Assembly (NCBI GenBank): GCA_951799405.1
Contig: OX637339.1
Coordinates: 19,716,001 to 19,780,000, forward strand
Reading direction: 5' to 3'
DNA length: 64,000 nt
DNA from: Agapetus fuscipes
Lineage: Eukaryota; Arthropoda; Insecta; Trichoptera; Glossosomatidae
This document shows, in pieces, positions 1-9,299 of this stretch. Position 1 is the stretch's first letter; each line of letters starts with the position of its first letter. Below the pieces are notes generated by a model. It was not told the origin of the DNA. It was given only the letters and a program-made list of their open reading frames with translations, and made no database searches. The translations under genes and the position numbers were made by a program.

Positions 1-842
1 CCGATTATCGACCGTACTTTACGATCCACGACAGCGAGTTTAAGGAGTTCACTAAGAAGCAGTACAACCCACCTAATGTTATATTGGGAGTGACGAATCC
101 GTTTTTCGCAAAGACCTTGCATCACTGGCCGCATACGGTGCGATTGAACGAATCCGCATCATTCAAATCAAAATTGAAAAAAGTTGGAACTGCGAAATCA
201 ACAGAATTACCGTCTGGAGTGTATACGCAATACAAACCCTTTTTATCAAAAGATAAAACTATATTGAAAAGGTTATCGGTGAGTTCAAGATCAGAACGCC
301 CTGCCGAAGTCCAAGCGGCTTTAGTGCGTAGACATCTGTTGGAACTTACCCAAAGCTTTATGATTCCGTTGGAACGATACATGGCGTCGTTGATGCCGCT
401 GCAAAAGAATATATCTGCGTTCCGAGCGGCGCCGGCGCCTAAACCGTTTAACCCTGACGATTTCATGACGATGCTTCAGCAAGCCGGTCCACACCTAACG
501 ACGGGGATCAAAGGCGACTGGGCGGGACTGTATCGAGCGTTTATAAAAACGCCAAACTTCAGCGGTTGGTTCCAGAAGCGCTACGCCGAATTGAGCAGAA
601 CTCTGCAAGCGCTGCAGTTGGAAGCGTTGGCTTCAAGCGATTTGTCCGTGTGGGCTAACGGGAAGGAAGAAGTTGAAATTGTGGATATGGTGCTCAAGCT
701 TAAGAAGACGGTGAGGATTTCTGACGATGTGCAGTTGCCCCTGAAAGGAAACACGAGATCGCTATTGAGGGAACGACTGGAAGACATAACGAGGGTCTTG
801 CCTGACGATTTAAAGTCCATCCTGCAATCTGACTTTACGTGA
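1..842 (+). CDS. DENND6: DENND6-like DENN domain protein, C-terminal part
   Basis: The frame is open from base 3 to the TGA at 840-842, about 279 residues, and continues off the left edge, so the start is missing. The stretch YRPYFTIHDSEFKEF, then LGVTNPFFAKTLHHWPH, then LTQSFMIPLERYMASLMPLQ and IKGDWAGLYRAFIKTPNFSGW match what I recall of the C-terminal half of animal DENND6A/B (FAM116). In that family the DENN module acts as a guanine nucleotide exchange factor, reported for Rab14 in endosomal recycling. The visible part is the end of the DENN region and its C-terminal tail. No splice site interrupts it, so this is one long terminal exon. It converges with the receptor gene at 9204. The assignment to the DENND6 family is strong; A versus B cannot be decided and may not apply in insects. 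Confidence 0.9.
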   Translation, partial: DYRPYFTIHDSEFKEFTKKQYNPPNVILGVTNPFFAKTLHHWPHTVRLNESASFKSKLKKVGTAKSTELPSGVYTQYKPFLSKDKTILKRLSVSSRSERPAEVQAALVRRHLLELTQSFMIPLERYMASLMPLQKNISAFRAAPAPKPFNPDDFMTMLQQAGPHLTTGIKGDWAGLYRAFIKTPNFSGWFQKRYAELSRTLQALQLEALASSDLSVWANGKEEVEIVDMVLKLKKTVRISDDVQLPLKGNTRSLLRERLEDITRVLPDDLKSILQSDFT

Positions 843-896
843 CGGCAGATTTTTTCGATCTCTTTAGAGAATCTGTCTAGACTTTACAGTGTACAT

Positions 897-902
897 ATTA
901 AA
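897..902 (+). promoter_or_regulatory. possible polyadenylation signal of DENND6
   Basis: ATTAAA lies 55 bases after the stop codon, with a T/G-rich stretch near 955-980. No AATAAA occurs between the stop and the first repeat at about 1150. This is a motif match only. Confidence 0.3.
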
Positions 903-1150
903 AGAAATATTCAGTTCTTTGTGACGGTGAATGAACTATTGAAAAAATTTACTTTTTTTATTGTACAGTGCTTTGTTGTGCTAGCCTACATCAGGAATCC
1001 ATGTAGGTATGATTCTTTGCGTTAAAAATTAATCATTGTTTTACCAAAAAATGATGGAAATTGAAAATGTTCACTAGAGGCGTTGAAGATTCTATTCAGG
1101 ATAGATTTCATACAGATAATGGAATATTGTTAATTTGTTACTGACATTTC

Positions 1151-1480
1151 GATACCTTAAAGCTATTACTGAATAAGTGACATATTAAGCTGAACATGGG
1201 TTTCTTAGATAAATGCACCTTATTTTCTATTTTCTCTGAGAGAAAACAATACAAAAGTGTGAAAATCCCATTGAAATTTGAGAAATCGTGGATAAAACAT
1301 TTTATTGGATGTAACTTCTTATAGTAAGTGAACTAATTATAAGGAAGTGCGCATGACAAACTTCTATACTACAGGATTTTCACATTTTTTTAGTTTTTTC
1401 TCTTGTAGAAAATAGGACAACAATTCATCTGAGAAACTCATGTTAGCTTAATATGTCACTTATTCAGTTTTATCTTGAAA
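1151..1480. mobile_element. palindromic MITE, CTGAATAAGTGACATATTAA family
   Basis: The left end reads CTGAATAAGTGACATATTAA from about 1167 and the right end is its reverse complement at about 1440-1470. The two halves are imperfect copies of each other folded back. No coding capacity is seen. Relatives lie at 12062-12325, 15820-15985, 37868-38095 and 55338-56312. Confidence 0.65.
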
Positions 1481-1750
1481 GAATGGATGATTAACGAATA
1501 ACGAAGAAAGTGTACAGAGGAAAGCGTTGAAAGGGAAGATCGAAGAAGGAATGGATAGACAAAATAGGTGAGATTGCGAAAGAATGGAACCTGCAGAGTG
1601 AGAATAAGAGAAGAGCATGTATGAGGAAAGTGATGAATGTTGAAGAGATGAAAGAGGTATGCAAGGACAGAAAAAAAGTGGAGATGCATGTGCGGAGGTA
1701 CCGGCCACCCTTAGTGGAACGGCGGCAGGATACAGCACAGTACAAACACC
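1478..1750 (+). mobile_element. RTE-like LINE C-terminal fragment, decayed
   Basis: The DNA closely resembles the coding end of the LINE at 52881-53145 and 41570-41870 (gaaagaatgg, ggaaggaatggatagac, ggtatgcaaggacagaaaa). It is broken by frameshifts. It belongs to the RTE-like group whose reverse transcriptase ends in a W-F/I-G-H ... R-x-R-G-R-P-R-K-x-W motif. Confidence 0.6.
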
Positions 1751-2345
1751 TTCTCTCAGGGTCAGTCTCCCCTCCACTGACCCACGCCCTGTATATCCAT
1801 CCCATCCGGGGATGTGTCACAGGACTCGCATGTAAAAGTTATGTGAGATATGAGTGGCAGAAGGCCCTCCCGTGAAGCTACACTTTCCCAAGTGTTTACA
1901 CAAAGCAAAAGAGGCTCAGAAATCACTGAAAGATTATAGCCGTAGGGTTTAGGGCTCGATGATTTTAAATTTACAAACAAAAATGCAAAGTGATTCTGAG
2001 CATCTTAACATATGACTTAGAATTCGAGATGCTACTACTGAGACTGTTCGGGAGGCGCTCTCCTGACTAAGTGGCCAACCACCATAAAGGCGGAAAAGAA
2101 TAGAGAAAATAGAAAGAACAGTACAGTACCTTTAAGGTATCAATATAGGAAATGGAGTTTACTCCTACAGAATGGAGAGAGATTTACAGTTTTGTATAAT
2201 TTTGGTAAAAGCCATGGTTGATTTTTAACGTAAAGTTGAATACTGTCACTAGTTTTATTTAAAAAGTTTGAACTTGCCAAAGACGGAGGTTTTATTGAAA
2301 CTTAAGTTTAATTTTACAATAAGCTTCTCTTGTATCATTTGTATC
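1751..2345. other. intergenic sequence, nothing recognised
   Basis: AT-rich sequence without a credible coding frame. It may contain more decayed LINE sequence after 1740, but I cannot support a boundary. Confidence 0.4.
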
Positions 2346-2359
2346 GACATCTACAATCT

Positions 2360-2505
2360 GTAATCTAAGTTGTAAAGATATGATGGCATCCGACGTTCAA
2401 ATTACATGCACACCCACAAGCCAAGTTTGCTCCTACACGAGACTGACCATCCATACTCCTACAGTATGGATGGTCAGTCTCATACCAACCTATAAGTCAA
2501 GGAGT
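2360..2505 (-). repeat. RTE 3'-UTR repeat, partial, with perfect hairpin
   Basis: The end CCAACCTATAAGTCAAGGA and the start AATCTAAGTTGTAAAGATAT match the abundant RTE 3' repeat in reverse orientation, with the middle deleted. Bases 2439-2457 and 2463-2481 form a perfect 19-bp hairpin with a 5-base loop, made from the GACCACCCATACTGTA region of the repeat and an inverted copy. Confidence 0.6.
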
Positions 2506-3730
2506 GTTAATATCTGTACCTTAGAGCATAAACAACAGAAGTCCACTTTTTTGCGTTTTTGAGTTAATGATGCAGAAATTGTTATAATTAGCTGTTCTAT
2601 AAGTTGTAAAGATATTGGAGTCCTCGGACTCATAGTTACTGAGATATCAAGTGAAATAAATATGCGATGCACATAAAAGTGCGAGTATAAACCATGGAAG
2701 TTCCACATACGTTGTTCACATTAAATGAATATCGATAAAAGAAGATAAACAGTTTTTACAGATCAAAAATATCTCGTCTAGTTTAGAAGTTATGATGGTT
2801 TTATAAAAGTGCACATTTTCACTAAAACTCGTCTCCTGCACATTTTACTAAATGTGACTACCGTTGGAGGGGCAAGGTGTAACTTTTGCCCCTCAGGGAG
2901 TATATAAATACAAAAAACAACAAATGGAGAAACTGCAATGTATTCTCCAAATGAGAGATATGAAATACATTACAATTAATTAAAAATAAAACAGATGACG
3001 CTCAATTGTGCGTCACCAACCGTTGTTTATGCTCTAAGGTACAGATATAAATGCGTACTTATATATTTTTATTTGAAAGAAATCTGTAATAATTTCTTTC
3101 ATTAAATCTATTTATTACATTGTTGGAGTGGAGCTTTCTACTCAGGATACTGATTTTGGTTGTTGGTAAAATCTGGTATCAATATTGTCTTAGTTATAAT
3201 TTGTTGGACTTGTCCGTGCAGAGAGAGGTTGTAAAGTTTATTGACTTTGATGTATTTTTTAATTGTTCCATTTTCTGTATTGATAAACTCATTGACATTC
3301 CTATCATTGACGTATAATTTAGCGGACTAGAACGTTCTGTGCGACACAGAAACATTGTACGCTTCATAAATGTCAGCCAGTCATGTCCAACACAGCAGTG
3401 TAGAATAAAATAAAATGCTTTTGTCTTAAAACAAAGTCTGAATGTTATTTGGCACAGATGTTTGAATTTTGTTTTTGAGGTTTACTCAGCCTTCACAAGA
3501 AATAAGAACCAGCACTCTTGGCGACCCGGCGAAGTGTAACGAAAACGCAAAGGTGGCTTCGTCGCTTAGTGTTCCCTGTAATACCAGTCATTGTGTGTCA
3601 TAAATCCAATATTTGATTACCTTCACTGTAATGCCAAATTTACAAAATTAAATTGTCTATTTAAATGCTGTATAAGTTATTTAAGAGGCTTGTTTCAGAT
3701 CATGTTCTATTTAAAATCTATATCTATAAT
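2506..3730. other. AT-rich intergenic sequence, no gene seen
   Basis: No frame shows conserved domains. A 30-40 base piece near 3465-3500 resembles the tRNA-derived SINE tail (ggtttactcagccttcacaa). The rest is unassigned. Confidence 0.4.
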
Positions 3731-3734
3731 ATAT

Positions 3735-3985
3735 AGATAATATCTATAATCTAAGTTGCAAGGATATATTCATTCAAAGCTCTCAGATGTATGCCCACAA
3801 ACAAACACGTGTAGTTCGCGCTTACAAATGCTGATTGTGTACTTACAAATAAAATTCAAACCTCAAATGAACATAAGCCCCACAACTTTTTCCGACCTTC
3901 CCTGAAACAGGGGTGACACTGGCAAAGTGAACCATTTTTTACAGTATAGGTGGTCAGCCTCATACCAACCTATAAGTCAAGGAAT
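3735..3985 (-). repeat. RTE 3'-UTR repeat, near full length
   Basis: Reads in reverse from the AATCTAAGTTGCAAGGATAT tail to the CCTATAAGTCAAGGAA head. It includes the conserved inner piece TGACACTGGCAAAGTGAACC. Several copies in this window end at the same CCTTGACTTATAGG point. Confidence 0.75.
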
Positions 3986-3989
3986 TAAT

Positions 3990-4311
3990 GAGGTTAATAA
4001 TAATAATACAAAAATTATATAGCGCCTTTTATGACAGTGTGTCACTACAAAGGCGCTTGTTCGTATGATTGGACGAAGAGGTGAGTCTTGAGACTTCTTT
4101 TAAATGGTCTCTCCAAATCCAGTTCCCTCAGTGAGGCGGGAATAGCATTCCAAGTCATTGGAGCGGCCGCCTTGAATGCCCTGTCTCCAAAAACAGTGCG
4201 AGGCCTTCTTGCACGGATGGCCAGGCAGCTGCTTCTTGATGCAGCTGACCTCAGTGTTTGTCCGCGCAAAGTTGTAGTTGTCAAATATTCACATGAACTC
4301 CCCTCGGTCAC
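3990..4311 (-). mobile_element. CR1-like LINE, 3' end with ORF2 C-terminus
   Basis: The reverse-strand frame 4045-4311 ends a CR1-type ORF2: RTVFGDRAFKAAAPMTWNAI, then [20 protein letters not shown]. This FGDRAF...WN-x-(L/I)-P...F+..LKTHLF signature is typical of the C-terminus of CR1-group reverse transcriptases. A short 3' UTR and an AATAATAAT-type tail follow at 3997-4010. It is a 5'-truncated copy. Confidence 0.75.
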
Positions 4312-4695
4312 TTAATCGCCCTACCGTGCGTTTGCTATATTGTTGCCCGAACGCAACAAGCAGTGTCATGTACGTTCATGCAAAAAAATGTTTATACCCG
4401 AAAACCTACAAACGGATTCTCTATGTTCAAATACATCAAGTTTGTCCCTGCGTTATCGCGTTTAGTGTTTCAAGGTCAGCCGAAGCTAACAAACGTTTTC
4501 GGGGAATTTTCATCTGTCCCACATATTTCACGCCGCGAATCCATGATTCTATGAAATCTATTGAAAAAAAAATTACATACTTTTTGAATAATAACCCAAA
4601 GGTAGGGTTAAATTGAAAAAATGTATGAAAACCGTATTGCTCACTAGGAGTGCTCTCTATCTTGTGTACATTTTTCTATTTGCGCAATCAAAAGT
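4312..4695. other. intergenic sequence, unassigned
   Basis: Open frames occur (4278-4616, +), but their composition and lack of motifs give no support for a gene. Confidence 0.35.
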
Positions 4696-4699
4696 TTCT

Positions 4700-4945
4700 T
4701 GACAAATATGTTGGTATGAGGCTGACCCCCGATGCTGTACAAAAAGTTTCACTTTTGCCAATGCCACCCCGGTTTCAGGGAAAAGCAGCAGGAATTGAAA
4801 AGCTTATGTTCTTGTGAGGCTTGGTTTATTTTGTATGTACACATGCAGCATGTGTAACGACAAATTTACATGTGTCTGTTAGTGGGCATGCATCAAATAT
4901 GAGCCTTAAATGTCAAGATATCTTTGCAACTTAGATTATAGAAGG
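4700..4945 (+). repeat. RTE 3'-UTR repeat, diverged copy
   Basis: Order and spacing match the family (ggtatgaggctgacccc, caatgccaccccggtttcagg, gcaacttagattatag), with many substitutions. It resembles the diverged copy at 40715-40965. Confidence 0.6.
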
Positions 4946-5069
4946 GAGTCTATGTAATGTATTACACTAAGTTACTGAACATTTTTTGTGCCGGGTTTTT
5001 CTCGGCTGTCTTTTTTCTCTCTTATTTTTAAGCTTTCACAGACAGAAAATACAAAATAATAGTAATATT

Positions 5070-5175
5070 AGGATGATTTATTCGGTGAGCTCTGTTTTTG
5101 TGTGAATCATGCCTCAAGAGCCCTCTGCGAGCTTGTTCCTCGCTATGGAAAGCGCTGATTCTCAAGTAAATATTA
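5070..5175 (-). repeat. SINE tail fragment (CR1-like 3' end)
   Basis: Reads AGGATGATTTATTCGGTGAG followed by the CTCAAGAGCCCTCTGCGAGC piece. This is the reverse of the 3' tail of the tRNA/5S SINE at 57506-57940. Confidence 0.6.
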
Positions 5176-5179
5176 AGTT

Positions 5180-5584
5180 AGAGGAAAAATGCCCTGTATT
5201 TTTCATCTAACTTAACAATGAACTATCAAAAGCGATGTTTTACAATATGGTGGTGTTACTTTTTCTTTTCATTGAATTATAAATTAAATAAACTAGATTG
5301 CAATGTCAAATATTTTAATCTTTGAAAATGTGGTTAAATTTTGATAACATTTATCACAATCTAAAAACCACATTATTTATTCTCTGTCTGTGTAAACTTT
5401 GCCGTTTCTAAAACTTGGCTAGATGAAAACACCGAAATAGGAAATCATTCCTGACGCATTTGATTCAAACCCAAGACTTTTGTTCATAAAGCAAACTCTC
5501 TATCAATCAAGCTGTGGACTGGATTTAGTTATGAAAATAATTCAGAACCCCTGGAGTTAAATATTGGGTAAACTCCCTTTGATC
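5180..5584. other. intergenic, unassigned
   Basis: AT-rich sequence. A short stretch near 5425-5480 resembles the tRNA-SINE body (caccgaaataggaaatcatt). Nothing else is recognised. Confidence 0.35.
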
Positions 5585-5592
5585 GTGTAGAT

Positions 5593-6023
5593 CGGAGGTC
5601 TCCAAACTACGGCCCGCGGGCCAAATGTGGCCCGCGAAAGGATTTAGTCCGGCCCGCAAACGCCAATAAAAAAGTTTTGTGTTACTTATTGAAGCCGAAA
5701 ATATTGGCCGCACGAACTACATTTTTTTATTTAAAACGCCATTATTTTTTATTTAACTTTAACCAATAAAAAATAATTTTGTTGGTACAAAAAAGAGATA
5801 AAAAACATAATATATAACTTAGACTCCGAAACACTTAAAACATATGTTTAAAAATTAATTTATTTGAAAAAAATAGACTGGAAATGCTTAAAACCACTGT
5901 TTCTAAGTGTCAAATTTTCAAAATTTTCCACCCTGGGGGACAAGTCACCCAGGCACTGTTGGCCCGCCATACCACCTCGAAATTTCAATATGGTTCTTGG
6001 GTAAAATAGTTTGGAGACCCCTG
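5593..6023. mobile_element. non-autonomous hAT element with 8-bp target duplication
   Basis: The left end GGAGGTCTCCAAACTACGG and the right end TTTGGAGACCCCTG are inverted repeats of the hAT (GGTCTCCAAAC) kind, with the usual GGCCCGCGGGCC palindrome inside. The element is flanked on both sides by GTGTAGAT (5585-5592 and 6024-6031). No transposase frame is present (431 bp). Confidence 0.85.
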
Positions 6024-6031
6024 GTGTAGAT

Positions 6032-6690
6032 AGAAAAAATCTATGAAAACTAAATCACTCAACAGTGGTGCTGTTGTATCTTCTTTTATATAATTTTCTT
6101 TGTAATGTTGGGGAATTTACTCATTTTTTTATACTAAGGGTACAGAACTACAACGTGTCACGACAACAATATGTCCACCCACAAATTGTCCACCAGAAAA
6201 ATGTTCATCAATTTTTTTTTAATATGATATACAATTTATAAATTACATTATTTTCTACATTTGTCCATGGATATTTTCTGGGTGGACAAAAGTTTAGTTT
6301 TCCATAATGTACAGTGGTATCAAAATTATCTTTAAAATGAAATATTCTGTGTATTTTGAAATTCTCTACCTCTGTAAATACAATATTGTTTTCTTATACA
6401 GGGTTTTTACTTTTTTATCCCATCCCAGCGATGTTTTCATTCTGTATGCATTCTTTTTCATTCTATGTATATGCATATTTTCATTCTACATTCTATCATA
6501 ATAAAAGTCAATTATCATGAAATTCAACCTTGGACATTTTGTTCAGGTAGGTTTATTTATTTTAATGTACAGATTATATAATATACCTACTGATATTTTT
6601 ATGTTATGACAATGTACCTAAGTGAATATTAATAAAAATATATAAAATTTAAATCCAATGACTGATTTATTTTTCGTCCCTTTAAATAAT
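6032..6690. other. AT-rich intergenic, no gene
   Basis: Very AT-rich sequence with no motif. The open frame 6307-6501 (+) is hydrophobic low-complexity sequence and is not credible as a gene. Confidence 0.4.
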
Positions 6691-6694
6691 TTAC

Positions 6695-6965
6695 GATGAG
6701 TTATTTGGTGAGTGCGTTTTTTTGTGTGAATTACACCTCAAGAGGCCTCCGAGAGTTTGACCGTCGCTATAGAAAGCGCCAATTCTCAAACAAGACCAAA
6801 TTGCTGTAAGGCTGGATGGAACATTGGTGACCGTTCTTTGGTAAAGGTTTAAATATTAAGAAAAATATAAATTGTATATTTTTTGTGCTCCGCCCGGGTT
6901 TCGAATCCATTTATGAGTCTGAGATGTGACCACTAGAATACGGATGACACGAAAAACAAACAAAC
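6695..6965 (-). mobile_element. tRNA-derived SINE (CR1-tailed type)
   Basis: Reverse order: CR1-like tail (atttggtgagtgcg, cacctcaagaggcctcc), conserved body (aagaccaaattgctgtaagg), then the tRNA-like head with a decayed B box (gggtttcgaatcc) and the GTCCGTAGT-type start near 6950. No 5S head is seen. Confidence 0.65.
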
Positions 6966-7262
6966 CATTTGCATCCTCAGATGGCTAAATAACTACTAAA
7001 TGGTGCAGATACGGAATCAATCGTTGAGAGTGTGTTGATAAATCGGACTTACATATTGGAAGGAAGGATGAGTTGGGAGGAATTGGGAACGTTGTCATGA
7101 CGAAAGGATCCTTAACCAACCAGAGACAGGTCGTAAGTCCTGTGACTCCCATCTCATCCTGACTCTGTGTGGCGGGCCTGAGTATAGGTCTTGGATAAAA
7201 ACTTAAGACCTGACTCGGTGAGACCGTGGATGCTCAGTTATTTCACAAACAAATAAAAAAAT

Positions 7263-7478
7263 TGTGAGTGTATAAAAATGGTTCACTTTGCCAATGTCAC
7301 CCCTGTTTCAGGGAAGGACGGCAAGAGTTGCAGGGCTTATGTTCATTTGAGATTGGGTTTTTATATTGTAGGTCCACACACGGCATGTGTTAGCGCAAAA
7401 TTATACATGCTTGTGGGAATGCATTTAATATAAATCTTAAATGATATATATCTTTGTAGCTTAGATTATATTAGATTA
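7263..7478 (+). repeat. RTE 3'-UTR repeat, 5' truncated
   Basis: Begins inside the element at AAATGGTTCACTTTGCCAAT and runs to the AGATTATATTAGATTAG tail. Confidence 0.75.
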
Positions 7479-7479
7479 G

Positions 7480-8215
7480 TATGAGGGAGGAAGGGGATGC
7501 AGGATGGCCATGTGTGGAGTTTGTATCATCTGGGTCATTTCTTAGGAATTGCTTCCTCGGTAATATGGTCAACAAAGTCTCTACAATCAATAAAACATTT
7601 GCAATTCCCTTAAATACAAAAATCATAAAATTTAATTTATTCATATATGAATACATAAATTATACATCATTTTTTAATTGATTACAGAATAACAATAGGT
7701 ACAAAAATACATCTTTGATTTTTTTAATAAATAGAATAATAATATTTGATATTTTATAAAAATAACTTTCATCTAACAATCACAGAGTATTATTTTATTG
7801 GCACATTTATTTGACAGGTTCAGACTCTCGGGGGACTTACAACATTCAAATGGACAAAAAGAATGTCATTGATCAGTATAAAAGACATAGACGGCTTACG
7901 TCTGTTATTTACCATAGTAACAAGTGTACCATGAAACAGATTATTAGGTAAACAAAATGGTAAACAATGAAAAAATGAGACATAAGATGCATAAACGTCA
8001 TAAGTCAAAAAGAGGCATGGCGGTTGCCTGGAAACTGATTATAACAAGATCTTGTTTGTATGAACAGTGCACCCTAGGGCGCACTCTTTTTTGGTACCCA
8101 AATCGGCTCAGATGTTCCATCTTTATCTTTTATGATCGATGGAAAATTTGATGTCATTTGGCTGAGTTAAGGTGATATCCATGTAGCAACATACATGGAT
8201 ATTAGTGAATTTATA
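7480..8215. other. intergenic, unassigned
   Basis: No conserved frame. The word GTGCACCCTAGGGCG... at about 8070 recurs near 26880, so a further dispersed repeat may be present. Confidence 0.35.
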
Positions 8216-8216
8216 T

Positions 8217-8468
8217 TCCTTGACTTATAGGTTGGTATGCGGCTGACCACCCATGCTGTAGGAAATGGTTCACTTTGCCAATGTCACCCCTGTTTCAGGG
8301 AAGGTCGGCAGGAGTTGCAGTGTGTATGGTCATTTGAGATTCGGGTTTTTATATCGTAGGACCACATGCGGCATGTTTAAGTGCGAACTTATAGGTGTCT
8401 GATTTGTGAAAATGCATATAATGTGAATCTCTAATGCAACGTATATTTTGAAACTTAGATTAGATTAT
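8217..8468 (+). repeat. RTE 3'-UTR repeat, full short form
   Basis: Starts at the common TCCTTGACTTATAGG point and ends at the GAAACTTAGATTAGATTA tail. It lacks the upstream LINE coding part. Confidence 0.75.
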
Positions 8469-8714
8469 ATGACAGCTAAAGGAGGGTGCTATTATGACTT
8501 TGCGGCCTTTAAACTCTTAAAATAAATAGGTATTCTTTTGTTTTTCTTTAACAAAATAATTCTAAAATTTTAAAGATTCAGCTGATATCACATTGAACTA
8601 TCAAAAGTGATGTTTTACAAGATGGCAATGTTGTTTGATTTTCCCATGTTCAATTTGATGCGGGTCGATCTATAGCTTTCACAAAATCCGGGGTGATTTG
8701 TTTTTTTGTTAATA

Positions 8715-8990
8715 TTTATATTTTGTAAACATAAGAGTCTGAACCTATCTCGTTCCCGCAGTGCTTGTTTGGCTTATCTACCATTTGATCAAAAGATAAC
8801 CTCTAAATTTAACTGTCTTAAGAATCATATTCTACACAATCTGAGCTTAGAAAAACAGGTAAAAAATGGTAAAGTAAGAGTTGTTTTTAATACTTTAAAA
8901 ATCAATTTACAGTTTTCAAAAAGACACATAGGTCCAGTACACATACAAACATTGCTCATGTAAAATTACCTCTCTTGGAGATAAGAAAAA
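8715..8990 (+). repeat. CR1-like LINE 3'-end fragment
   Basis: Contains ...SACLAYLPFDQK in one frame followed by the 3' region GGTCCAGTACACATACAAAC. The same arrangement follows a CR1 C-terminus at 42735-43070 and recurs inverted near 59690-59890. Confidence 0.55.
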
Positions 8991-8999
8991 CAAGCGCTA

Positions 9000-9203
9000 A
9001 GGTGACGAACTACATAGTCTTTATCATTAAAGACTTTTAAAAATAATTTCAATCTCACAGCATTTAAATTAGAAATCTAATATAACCATTTAAGTACCTA
9101 CTTACATATATTTGCATTCATTGTATTAATATTTTTTATAAATTAAATTAAATTGTTTTAAAATTACGCTAGTCTAGTCTTAGGCAGCGGTGCTTGGTTT
9201 ACG
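9000..9203 (-). other. VgR: VgR 3' untranslated region (inferred)
   Basis: Sequence just downstream of the receptor stop codon on the minus strand, AT-rich and without repeats. No canonical AATAAA is obvious, so the cleavage site is not placed. Confidence 0.4.
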
Positions 9204-9299
9204 CTACACTATCAGTTTAGTCTTTTCGTCCCTCTCTGATTCCGCGTCGCTGTCCGAGTCAATCAGCAGGTCCGGAACTTGAAGTCTTCCACCTGGAAT
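9204..9299 (-). CDS. VgR: VgR exon 33 (end of cytoplasmic tail, stop)
   Basis: Acceptor TTTTGTGCAG precedes it; phase 0. Encodes [20 protein letters not shown] and then a charged end KTKLIV with a TAG at 9204-9206. DLL followed by an acidic run may serve as an internalisation or sorting signal. Confidence 0.88.
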   Translation of the reverse strand: MPGGRLQVPDLLIDSDSDAESERDEKTKLIV

